Below the pieces are notes generated by a model. That model worked only from the letters and a program-made list of their open reading frames with translations. It had not been told where the DNA came from and searched no databases. Positions 23,199 to 30,906 of a stretch of DNA of 32,045 nucleotides are shown in pieces. The DNA is taken from assembly GCA_019894735.1 (NCBI GenBank), contig JAGXOB010000018.1, positions 276-32,320 of the forward strand. Direction: 5' to 3'. A program made the position numbers and the translations under genes. Positions within the stretch are counted from its first letter, which is position 1, and each line of letters begins with the position of its first letter. The DNA comes from Promethearchaeota archaeon (GTDB lineage Archaea; Asgardarchaeota; Lokiarchaeia; Sigynarchaeales; SOKP01).

Positions 23199-23717
23199 TT
23201 ACTTAGGAGAAAAAACTACATCTGAAATTCGTTGCCTACGTATGTCGAAATCATGATCAAGATGAAGTGTAATACAATGTTGATCTTTTTTCTTAGAATT
23301 TTTGTGGACATAACTTATGGGAACAATTGGTAATTCAGACTTTAAAACAAAATTTCTAGGGATGGGTACAACAATTATTTCCTTACATCGCTCACAATTA
23401 ACTAAAACGACCTTGTTTTTTACAGTCTCAAGCTTCTTCATTTGTGTTACTAAGTCGGGGGAAAGGCCAGGAGAACTAATCGTTATTTTACCTTTTTGTT
23501 TCGGTGATTCGGGAACTAATGGGATATCCAATTCGAAATCTTCTTCAATTGAGAAACTTTTTTTAGTCATTTTAACAGAATCTTTTTTTGTTTTTACTAC
23601 TTTTGTTTGCTCTTTACTTGTACTGCTAAATTGTTTTTTGGACGATTTATCCTCTGATTTGTGCTTATCCTTTTTGTTTTCTGATGAACTTTTACCTGGA
23701 TTCTCCAATACTCTCAC
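23199..23717 (-). CDS. Basic protein with C-terminal Cys/His module
   Basis: Not recognised. The first ~55 residues are Lys/Ser/Glu-rich and disordered (SSENKKDKHKSEDKSSKKQF), followed by an acidic stretch (EEDFELDIPLVPE) and an ordered C-terminus. The latter has Cys108 and Cys111 (NCERCKEIIVVPIPR), His138, His147/Cys148 and LHLDHDFDIRRQRISDVV, which may bind zinc. It is the last gene of a minus-strand set after the roadblock protein (82-base gap), which hints at a joint role. The low-complexity tail could bind nucleic acid or a GTPase regulator. Confidence 0.6.
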   Translation of the reverse strand: MRVLENPGKSSSENKKDKHKSEDKSSKKQFSSTSKEQTKVVKTKKDSVKMTKKSFSIEEDFELDIPLVPESPKQKGKITISSPGLSPDLVTQMKKLETVKNKVVLVNCERCKEIIVVPIPRNFVLKSELPIVPISYVHKNSKKKDQHCITLHLDHDFDIRRQRISDVVFSPK

Positions 23718-23799
23718 TAAACTTGGTAATTTATTTTAACTCTATGTGAATATATCTAATGAAATTTTATTGAAATTGATGTTAAAATCGAGAATAAAA

Positions 23800-24417
23800 T
23801 TATACTCCAAATATTTGCCTTAATTCAGCGTAGATTTTTGAAAGCTCCGAAATGATAGGTGTATTATTTTGTTGAAGATAGTAATTGATGTATCCTGGTA
23901 ATCCCTCACCATCCTTAATCCATTCTAAGAAGGATTGGACATCCCCTTTCAATTGTTGATCGATGTTCGCTCCAGCTGAGGCAGAGGGTTTGCTTGCACT
24001 TCCTAATTGAGCATTACCTGCCAGGTAGGTTTCTTTTGAACTTAGTTGCGAAAGTGATCTCGCTACATCCATCGTTGCTCCCATAGCTTCGCCGTCAGGT
24101 TCAAGATAAACAAGTAACTTATGTTCTTCATCCTTTGCTCCAATGATGTGGCCTTCACCTTTAATTGAAGTCGCTACCAATCTTTCCGAAGTACATTGAA
24201 GAACAGAATATTTTACGCCTGAAATCATGATAAATTGAGCTGTCAAACTATTCCAACTTGAGATCACTCTACTAATGTCAGCACTAACATCCCAATTATC
24301 TGTTGAGTAAAGAATTGTATCTCTTCCTTGAACTACCACAGCAGCAATAATACTGGGATCTCCTTGTAATAAATTGTTAATAACAGTGGCTGGATCAGTG
24401 GGCATTTTTTTTTCCAA
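23800..24417 (-). CDS. Roadblock/LC7 domain protein
   Basis: A 205-residue protein whose first ~120 residues look like a roadblock/LC7 domain: INNLLQGDPSIIAAVVVQGR, ILYSTDNWDVSADISRVISS, then a strand set (YSVLQCTSERLVATSIKGEG, LLVYLEPDGEA) and a final helix MDVARSLSQL. A low-complexity Ala/Ser/Gly linker (about 133-152) leads to a helical tail (about 153-205). Such proteins pair with Ras-like GTPases; the tail may be a partner-binding region. Start at M1 or M5 (MPTDPATV). It sits in a same-strand row with a zinc-finger protein upstream and a basic protein downstream. Confidence 0.7.
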   Translation of the reverse strand: MEKKMPTDPATVINNLLQGDPSIIAAVVVQGRDTILYSTDNWDVSADISRVISSWNSLTAQFIMISGVKYSVLQCTSERLVATSIKGEGHIIGAKDEEHKLLVYLEPDGEAMGATMDVARSLSQLSSKETYLAGNAQLGSASKPSASAGANIDQQLKGDVQSFLEWIKDGEGLPGYINYYLQQNNTPIISELSKIYAELRQIFGV

Positions 24418-24512
24418 TTTTTTAGTATTAATTAACCTATAGTGTAAAAATAATAATAATATTAGTATAAATATAATTATAAAATTTGTATTAAAAATTT
24501 GTGGGTACGGAT

Positions 24513-25004
24513 TTATTCTTCTTTTGAGGTCTTTATGTTTATTCTCCCAAACTTAGGTTTATATTGAGACTTATTGATTTCAGAGCCTAAATTATCCTTT
24601 TTAATTGATTTCTTTTTCAAAGTTAATTTATCACTAGCAAATAAAAAATGCTCTAAATCGCCTTTTTTTTGTTCTTTTAAGTGATCTTGGAGCGACGTTT
24701 CTTTTTTGAAAATCTTTCCACACACAGGACAATTAAAATATGGGTCTTCTAAAAGACCTTTAGGCGATTTAACTACGATTGGAAATTGTTTCTTCTTGTT
24801 TGATAGCACACGATCTTTCCGACAATAATGCCTTTGCAATTTTCCATAAGGTGGATACTCAAAAAAAATTTTGCTTCCGTGAGTACACTCCCAATACAAC
24901 ACATCTGCACCACATTTTTTACAAGAAGTCTGAAAAGATCGTAGATAACAATGCTTCCCGTGGCTTTTATAATAATGTCGCATTATATAAGTAGAAAATT
25001 CCAT
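24513..25004 (-). CDS. Two-module zinc protein (C2H2-like)
   Basis: A 163-residue protein. Module 1 (about 17-65) has CYLRSFQTSCKKCGADVLYW, then ECTHGSKIFFEYPPYGKLQ and HYC, a Cys/His set that could bind one or two zincs. Module 2 (about 90-120) is CPVCGKIFKKETSLQDH, a C2H2-type start (Cx2Cx12H), with the second His 10 residues later instead of 3-5, so the finger is atypical. The C-terminus is basic and probably disordered. Nucleic-acid binding is plausible but unproven. It is the first gene of the minus-strand set with the roadblock protein, and divergent from TFB (147 bases between starts). Confidence 0.65.
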   Translation of the reverse strand: MEFSTYIMRHYYKSHGKHCYLRSFQTSCKKCGADVLYWECTHGSKIFFEYPPYGKLQRHYCRKDRVLSNKKKQFPIVVKSPKGLLEDPYFNCPVCGKIFKKETSLQDHLKEQKKGDLEHFLFASDKLTLKKKSIKKDNLGSEINKSQYKPKFGRINIKTSKEE

Positions 25005-25151
25005 CTTATTAAAAATTTTTGGTGAAATGTCGTACGCTAAAAATTGTAAATGTGAATTTTATTAACTGATAAATCCATAAAACGCAAACATTTAAAAGTA
25101 TGATTTTAATTATAGAAATTAAGGATTTGAAATAAGTGTGGGTATAAGTAA

Positions 25152-26081
25152 TTGGATCTTTCAATGCCTCAAAATAATTTAAATTTATGCCCAGAATGTG
25201 GGAATACTAATCTAGTATCTGACAATGCTCGCGGCGAAATTATATGCAATGTATGTGGTCTAGTTTTAAGCCAAAAAATCATTGATTCTGGTCCAGAATG
25301 GCGAGCTTTTTCCTCAGAAGAAGCTAATAGAAAAGTTAGAGTAGGAGCACCAACAACTTTAACACTGCACGATAAAGGATTAAGCACAATGATTGGATGG
25401 AAAAATAAGGACGCCTTTGGCAAAAGTATAAGCCCAAAAATGAAAGCTGAGGTATACCGTTTAAGGAAATGGCATGTAAGAACGAGAACAAATAAATCAA
25501 TAGATCGAAATTTAGCCTACGCGATGAACGAATTAGATCGCTTTTCTTCGCAAATGAATGTGTCAAGAGAATTAAAAGAATCCGCAGCTCATATTTATAG
25601 AAAAATGGTTCATAAAAACCTAATACGAGGAAGATCTATCGAAGCAATGCTTATAGCTTCAATTTATTTATCTTGCAGATTAAATTCTATTCCCAAAACT
25701 CTTGATGATTTTATTGAATTTGCTCTCGTTGATAAAAAAAAAATTGCTCGATGTTATAGGCTTATTTTAAACGAATTAAAAATTAATATTCAAGTTTCTT
25801 CCCCAATAAATTTTATCCCACGATTTTGTGCTGAACTAAACCTTTCAGGGAGAACTCAAAACCGGGCTGCAGAGCTATTAAAATTAGCTAAGAAATATCA
25901 CATTACAGCTGGAAAAGCACCCACTGGTTTAGCGGGAGCTGCGTTGTATGTAGCAGCAATACAAGAGGGAGAACGCCGAACTCAAAAAGAAATCTCACTA
26001 GCAGCAGGAGTCACGGAGGCTACAATACGAAATAGATATAAAGAAATAGTCAATCATTTAAAATTTGATTTAAATTCGTAA
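25152..26081 (+). CDS. tfb: Transcription initiation factor TFB
   Basis: Archaeal TFIIB homologue that bridges TBP-bound promoter and RNA polymerase. An N-terminal zinc ribbon (LCPECGN ... ICNVCGLVL; Cys13, 16, 32, 35 counted from the TTG) is followed by the B-reader (GPEWRAFSSEEANRKVRVG, then GAPTTLTLHDKGLST), and two cyclin-like repeats (about 110-205 and 210-305, the second with TGLAGAALYVAAI and TEATIRNRYKEI). Full length at 309 residues. TTG 25152 or ATG 25164 may be the start; the ATG removes four non-conserved residues and is equally good. Rpo12 lies just downstream on the other strand (40 bases between stops). Confidence 0.97.
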   Translation: MDLSMPQNNLNLCPECGNTNLVSDNARGEIICNVCGLVLSQKIIDSGPEWRAFSSEEANRKVRVGAPTTLTLHDKGLSTMIGWKNKDAFGKSISPKMKAEVYRLRKWHVRTRTNKSIDRNLAYAMNELDRFSSQMNVSRELKESAAHIYRKMVHKNLIRGRSIEAMLIASIYLSCRLNSIPKTLDDFIEFALVDKKKIARCYRLILNELKINIQVSSPINFIPRFCAELNLSGRTQNRAAELLKLAKKYHITAGKAPTGLAGAALYVAAIQEGERRTQKEISLAAGVTEATIRNRYKEIVNHLKFDLNS

Positions 26082-26121
26082 AAAGTCTTTAGAAGTGATT
26101 TTCTTCTAAATAGAAGTAAAA

Positions 26122-26271
26122 TTATCGAACTTTTATTCTTTTTATTACATCTGGGCGTTTTTTATATAAGATGCGAAATCCACAGTGAGAACATTTAATT
26201 CCAGGTAGAGCGTTTAATTCTTTTTTAGAGACCTCTTTCCCACAACTTTTTCTAGCACATACATATTTCAT
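26122..26271 (-). CDS. rpoP: RNA polymerase subunit Rpo12 (RpoP)
   Basis: A 49-residue zinc-binding subunit, equivalent to eukaryotic Rpb12, needed for RNA polymerase assembly and open-complex formation. It reads MKYVCARKSCGKEVSKK, then ELNALPGIKCSHCGFRIL and YKKRPDVIKRIKVR to the stop. CxxxxC and CxxC ligands, the ALPGIKC turn and the RPxVIKRI tail are diagnostic. It is short and easily missed. It lies 100 bases after the PAC2 gene on the same strand and converges with tfb. Confidence 0.96.
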   Translation of the reverse strand: MKYVCARKSCGKEVSKKELNALPGIKCSHCGFRILYKKRPDVIKRIKVR

Positions 26272-26371
26272 ACTTTAAGAAATGAACTAAGGTTAAAATA
26301 TTTTTCGCAAATAATTTAGAAAGCTAGTAGAATTCCGATACACATTAACAAATTAAGGAAAATAATTAGAA

Positions 26372-27187
26372 TTAAATATATAACGACTTTCTCTTATCCT
26401 CAGTATCTACGAATTCAAATGTGTTTAGATCTTTTTCGAGTTGGTCTCTTTTATTTTGAAGGTTTTTTGTAATATCATCAATGTTCTCGAGAGAGTATTT
26501 CTTTTTAATTGGTAATGTAAACGATTTCTTCAGCATTTCCAAAAGAGTTATTGAGGCTCTTAAATCGGTAATATCTTCATTTACCATGGCAATATTATCT
26601 GTTTCCGCTAAAAGAACGATACCATCTAAATTGAACCTTGCCTTTGCTAATGTAGGGATTAAACCATTAGCACCGATAATTACACCCTTCTGGATTTTCA
26701 TGCAGTCGTTTTTCTTTAAAAAATTTACCAGCAATTCTCGATTAGTTGAACTTGCATAAATTTTAGGAATATTTCCATTTATTTTACGACTATTAACTGG
26801 ATACGCCCCTAAAGCGATAATTAAATTTATTTTACATTGAAATATTATTTCCGTAAGAAAGTTTGAAATTCTATATATCCCTTTAGGTGTTAAACTTTGC
26901 GCATCAGCAGTGATTAAAAAAATATCTCTCTTTCGATTTGGATCTTTCCAATATAATATCTCCGCTTTGGGAGCGGATAATAGACTATCGTCAACTATAG
27001 CTCCTGCGGGATAGTCGTCAAAGATAAAATCCATAAAGTTCTTAGCATCAAGTTGACCAATTAAAGAATCTATTGCGAATTTTCCAACATCTGCTATTCC
27101 CGGCATCCCTAAAATACATATCGGGTCTACAAAATCATCCTCATTAAAATCAATATGTTTGATTACCCTTATCCCATCCTCAGTCAC
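26372..27187 (-). CDS. PAC2-family proteasome assembly chaperone with C-terminal HbYX
   Basis: The PAC2 family includes archaeal PbaA/PbaB and eukaryotic PAC1/PAC2, which bind the alpha ring of the 20S proteasome. The 271-residue protein has CILGMPGIADVGKFAIDSLI near the N-terminus, the IFDDYPAGAIVDD strand, LITADAQSL, LIIALGAYPV and VIIGANGLIPTLAK, ending with a helical segment and SLYI. The last three residues Leu-Tyr-Ile are a hydrophobic-Tyr-X (HbYX) motif, used by PbaB and proteasomal ATPases to dock into alpha-ring pockets. Upstream of rpoP on the same strand. Confidence 0.88.
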   Translation of the reverse strand: MTEDGIRVIKHIDFNEDDFVDPICILGMPGIADVGKFAIDSLIGQLDAKNFMDFIFDDYPAGAIVDDSLLSAPKAEILYWKDPNRKRDIFLITADAQSLTPKGIYRISNFLTEIIFQCKINLIIALGAYPVNSRKINGNIPKIYASSTNRELLVNFLKKNDCMKIQKGVIIGANGLIPTLAKARFNLDGIVLLAETDNIAMVNEDITDLRASITLLEMLKKSFTLPIKKKYSLENIDDITKNLQNKRDQLEKDLNTFEFVDTEDKRKSLYI

Positions 27188-27389
27188 TTTTTATACACTC
27201 AGTACTATTTTTTCGATATTATTAAAGTCATAATTATTTCTTTAAAATCAATGTGTTATCCTAATAGACACGTAATTTATTGTAAAAGTAATATAATCAT
27301 AATATCACAAAAAATTTATTTTCTAAAGTATCATTAAATGTATCGAATTTCGTACCGACTATTTTAAAAATTATTTAAATCCTAGAGAA

Positions 27390-27998
27390 TTGACCGATCC
27401 AAAATATAAATGCATGAAATGTGGAACTTGCTGTTTTATCAATCTCAGTTTTTCTAATGAGGAATATTTAAAAAGAATTCCATTATATCCTGAAGAGGTT
27501 GACAGATTAATAGAAATTGCCAAAAAAAGACAAATTCCTCTGAAAGTTAAAGAAGATCTTGTTTTTCCCGATATTTTAAATAAAAAAATACTTGTTTTAA
27601 CATATCGATTTCTATTAAATGAAAATGGTCATTGTGTTTTTTATGATCCCAAGATAGGATGTACTGTCCATGAAATCAAACCTTTTGCGTGTCAAGCATA
27701 TCCATTAGCATTAAAAAGGATCGATGCCTTTAATTTAGAAATGATTATTGACTCAACTTGCAATTGGGTAGAAGAACATCATAACAGACTAAAAAATATA
27801 GACTTTGATAAGATGAAAATAATTTTTAGTGAAGGATTTAAAAATGCAGAGGCTTTTCTTAAAAAAAATAAAAAGTTACAATTACAAATTAGAAGATTGG
27901 AAGCTGAAAATAAAATTAAGATCGCTCGTCAAATTTCAATCGAAGACTATAGTGAAGCGCTAAATAAATGGAAACGTAAGGAAATTAGGAGTAGCTAA
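27390..27998 (+). CDS. YkgJ-type CxxCxxCC metal/Fe-S cluster protein
   Basis: A 202-residue protein with CMKCGTCC near the N-terminus (Cys8, 11, 14, 15) and, 75-100 residues on, GHCVFYDPKIGCTVHEIKP and FACQAYP. This matches the YkgJ/CxxCxxCC domain, thought to bind a zinc or iron-sulfur cluster; the biochemical role is generally unknown. After residue 130 there is a helical, Lys-rich coiled-coil-like tail. The start is TTG at 27390, the only initiator close before the Cys motif. A stand-alone gene. Confidence 0.85.
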   Translation: MTDPKYKCMKCGTCCFINLSFSNEEYLKRIPLYPEEVDRLIEIAKKRQIPLKVKEDLVFPDILNKKILVLTYRFLLNENGHCVFYDPKIGCTVHEIKPFACQAYPLALKRIDAFNLEMIIDSTCNWVEEHHNRLKNIDFDKMKIIFSEGFKNAEAFLKKNKKLQLQIRRLEAENKIKIARQISIEDYSEALNKWKRKEIRSS

Positions 27999-28003
27999 AT
28001 ATA

Positions 28004-28390
28004 CTAATCATCTTTCTTTTTTAATAACCATCCATCTAAATTTGATTTATTAGGTGTATATTTTAATATGTTTTCCGAAACCTTGTAATTCTTCTCTATA
28101 AACTTCTCTAATTCTTTTTGGTTGTAATTATAATTGTCTTTCAAAATATGCTTGTGTTAATCAATCAGCTGATATAATAATTCTCGGTTTTCAATATCAT
28201 CCAAAAGAGCTTTTTTAGCAATATTTAAGGAATAGAAGAAATTTTCTCTTAGATCACCATCATAACCGATAAATCTAGCAAATGTTTTAGGATCCATAAT
28301 TTTTACATTTTCCACATAAGGAACTTCTTCAGGAGGATCCTGAGGTTGATTACAATGAGTAGGAACTAAAATATTTAAAGGAAAATCAAT
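28004..28390 (-). pseudogene. Gene remnant with an in-frame stop
   Basis: On the minus strand one frame stays open for 129 codons except for a single TAA at 28159-28157. The upper part reads FPLNILVPTHCNQPQDPPEE, then NVKIMDPKTFARFIGYDGD and RENFFYSLNIAKKALLDDI. The part after the stop reads HILKDNYNYNQKELEKF, ENILKYTPNKSNLDGW and LLKKKDD to a TAG. Composition is protein-like on both sides. The frame begins right after a TAG with no start codon before the stop-free stretch, so the 5' end is also lost. I do not recognise the parent family. It is an eroded gene or one with sequence errors. Confidence 0.55.
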
Positions 28391-28535
28391 CTATAGGTAT
28401 ACTAATTTTAAACAATCTATTATCTATTCTAAACTGCTATTTGAATACTAATAGTTTGGTTTGATTACTTTAATGAAAATTTTATATGATTGATAACTAA
28501 CTTAGTTATATGTTCATCAATATTCAATATTAATT

Positions 28536-29171
28536 ATGAGAAAATTTATATCTTTACTCTCAGGTGGCTTAGATAGCCCAATTGCAGCGTATGCAATGAT
28601 AAAACGGGGTTTTACTCCTATATTTCTCTCGTTTTTAACTTCAGACGATTACGAAGAATCGATGAAAAAAAAAGTCAAAGAAATTGTAAAAATTTTATCA
28701 ACATTTACAGACGATAAATTGAAAATATATTTCATTAACCACGACAATAACTTGGAAGGTTTCAAACAAAACTGCGACAGAAAATTAACTTGCATTTTAT
28801 GTAAACGATTAATGCTTAGAATTGCTAAACAATTAGGAAAAATTGAAGATGTTAACATAATAGTTACTGGAGATATTCTGGGAGAACAAGCTAGTCAGAC
28901 TTTAGACAATTTGTATTCTTATAATAATGTAATTCAAGATATTATTATGTTAAGACCCCTTATAGGATGCGATAAACAAGAAGTAATCAATATTAATAAG
29001 CAAATTGGGTTATATAATACCACTTCAATCGCTTCGGCTGGGTGTAATTTTAATCCTCAATACCCTGAAACTCATGCGAAGTTGTTTGAAGTAGAAAATT
29101 CAGAATCAAAAGTCAACATCACTAAGCTAGTTGAAAATTCAATCAGGAATGCCGAGATATTAAAATTTTAA
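28536..29171 (+). CDS. Stand-alone ThiI-type PP-loop protein
   Basis: A 211-residue ATP pyrophosphatase related to the C-terminal half of ThiI, which makes 4-thiouridine in tRNA. The PP-loop is LLSGGLDSPIAAYAM (7-21). VTGDILGEQASQTLDN and MLRPLIGCDKQEVINI are ThiI landmarks. The THUMP and N-terminal ferredoxin-like domains are absent. Cys86 and Cys89 (TCILCKR) and Cys170 (SAGCNF) match the three-cysteine pattern that binds an Fe-S cluster in some archaeal tRNA thiolases. Likely a tRNA thiolation enzyme that needs a separate RNA-binding partner. Its 3' end overlaps that of the SWIM gene by 12 bases. Confidence 0.8.
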   Translation: MRKFISLLSGGLDSPIAAYAMIKRGFTPIFLSFLTSDDYEESMKKKVKEIVKILSTFTDDKLKIYFINHDNNLEGFKQNCDRKLTCILCKRLMLRIAKQLGKIEDVNIIVTGDILGEQASQTLDNLYSYNNVIQDIIMLRPLIGCDKQEVININKQIGLYNTTSIASAGCNFNPQYPETHAKLFEVENSESKVNITKLVENSIRNAEILKF

Positions 29172-29552
29172 GTTTAAGTCTTCAACTAACTTATTAAAAT
29201 CTCCATCATCTAAATTTAGCTCATTAAAATCTCCTAAACCCTCACAAATTGCCTGAGCTACTAAGTGTTTACAAAAGTCTCTCTTTCTTTGTACCACTAC
29301 ATTTTTATAAAAATCTTGACAGGAGCAATATAATCTCGGATATATTAAATGTTCACAACCTTCACCTAAAGCGACCCAAATAACTCGATTAGAAGGTTTA
29401 TATATGTACTTAGTTACTCCCTTTTTTACAACTTCTAAAACTTTATCAACCTTATCCGGAAAAACGCTATCCACAAAACTAATTAACTCGTCATCGATAA
29501 CATTCTTATTTTTAGCCTTTGAATAAACATCAAATAATAAATCTTTAGACAT
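29160..29552 (-). CDS. SWIM zinc-finger protein
   Basis: A 130-residue protein with the SWIM signature CxCx(n)CxH: LYCSCQDFYKNV followed by RDFCKHLVAQAI. A short helical N-terminus (about 1-45) precedes the domain, and an acidic tail (LNLDDGDFNKLVEDL) follows. Archaeal proteins of this size with only a SWIM domain resemble the Sws1 partner of Rad51-like recombinases, so a role in homologous recombination is possible; no RadA paralogue is in the window to support it. It is convergent with the ThiI-like gene and divergent from the GT4 gene. Confidence 0.82.
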   Translation of the reverse strand: MSKDLLFDVYSKAKNKNVIDDELISFVDSVFPDKVDKVLEVVKKGVTKYIYKPSNRVIWVALGEGCEHLIYPRLYCSCQDFYKNVVVQRKRDFCKHLVAQAICEGLGDFNELNLDDGDFNKLVEDLNLKF

Positions 29553-29601
29553 TTGATTATCATATAGTAATTATAATAGATAAATAAAAAGGATTCAAAG
29601 T

Positions 29602-30906
29602 TTGTATAACATTTTATTTTTCCCAACAAGATATTATCCTGCAATTTCGGGAGCAGAATTTTATATCCAAAGTATCGCAGAAATACTCTCTTCAAAGTAC
29701 AACTATAGGGTCTCTGTCTATACTTCCACTGCAATTGATTTTAAAGGTTTAAGGGAACCAAATGGTAGAATTATTAAAAGCGGAGATAAATACTACGATC
29801 ACGTAAATAATTTAAAAATCACGCGTTTTCCTGTTAAATATAGTGGACCATTCGATGAGAAAATTAAATTTTTAAAAAAAATCCCATCTTACATGGATTT
29901 AGAATTATCTGACAAGTGTTTAACTGAATATTTAAAAAATGGTCCCTACTTGGAAAAACTTCTTGAAGCTATGGAGCATCTTGTTAAAAATTCATTCGAT
30001 CTAATTCATACAAGCTTTTTTCCCTATTTCAATACGATTATAACCCTAATGCTAGGAAAACTTACTAATAGACCAACTGTTTGTACTCCCTTTTTTCATT
30101 TCTCAAATCCAAGATATCTTAACAAACACTTTTTCGAACCGTTGCTGAAGTTTGATAAGATTATCGCTTGTACTCATCTTGAAAAGAAAATATTACAAGA
30201 AAAGCTGAGCATTCCAGAAGAAAAAATAAAAGTTATATCTATGGGCGTAGATTACAAGCAGTTTATTTTACCAGAGAAACAAGTTTCTAATAGATTTAAC
30301 TTTAAACAAAAGTACTTTAAACCAAATGAAAAGAATTACAGGATGGTGCTATTCTGCGGATATAAAAACTATGAGAAAGGGGCAATTTCAATTTTAAAAG
30401 CAATTCCCTACATCTTAAAAAAATACAAAAAAGTCTATTTTGTCTTTATTGGACCACCAACTCTTGCGTTTAATAGAGAACTCTCAAAAATTCAGAAAAC
30501 TATCGAGCCTCGAGTTATAAACTTAACCCCTGATAATTTGAAAGGATATTATGATATAAAAAAAATTGCAGCTTTTAACGAAACAGACATATATTTGATG
30601 CCAAGCCGAAGTGATGCGTATGGTATTGCTTTTCTGGAAGCTTGGGCTTCTGCCAAACCCGTTATCGGTGCAGACATTGGGGCGACGCCAGAAGTTATCA
30701 GAGACAAAATTGACGGATTACTTGTAAGGTTTGACGATCATGTTGACATCGCTGATAAAGTCGTAATGTTATTAAAAAAAAAGCGATTAAGCAGAAAATT
30801 AGGATTAGAAGGTAGAAATAAAGTCCATGAGAAATTTTCTTGGGACATTGTAGCAAAAAAAACCCACGAAACATATCAAGAATTAATTTTAACTAATGGT
30901 GGTTAA
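29602..30906 (+). CDS. GT4-family glycosyltransferase
   Basis: A retaining glycosyltransferase with the GT-B fold. The N-terminal domain opens NILFFPTRYYPAISGAEFY (the acceptor-side loop of GT4). The C-terminal donor domain starts near VISMGVDYKQFILPE, has VLFCGYKNYEKGAISILKAI, FVFIGPP, YLMPSRSDAYGIAFLEAWA (the E-x7-E type region), and KPVIGADIGATPEVI. It probably transfers a sugar from a nucleotide donor to a lipid or glycoprotein. The start is TTG at 29602; no ATG is available before the conserved motif. Its last 11 bases overlap the start of the next gene, so the two form an operon. Confidence 0.92.
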   Translation: MYNILFFPTRYYPAISGAEFYIQSIAEILSSKYNYRVSVYTSTAIDFKGLREPNGRIIKSGDKYYDHVNNLKITRFPVKYSGPFDEKIKFLKKIPSYMDLELSDKCLTEYLKNGPYLEKLLEAMEHLVKNSFDLIHTSFFPYFNTIITLMLGKLTNRPTVCTPFFHFSNPRYLNKHFFEPLLKFDKIIACTHLEKKILQEKLSIPEEKIKVISMGVDYKQFILPEKQVSNRFNFKQKYFKPNEKNYRMVLFCGYKNYEKGAISILKAIPYILKKYKKVYFVFIGPPTLAFNRELSKIQKTIEPRVINLTPDNLKGYYDIKKIAAFNETDIYLMPSRSDAYGIAFLEAWASAKPVIGADIGATPEVIRDKIDGLLVRFDDHVDIADKVVMLLKKKRLSRKLGLEGRNKVHEKFSWDIVAKKTHETYQELILTNGG

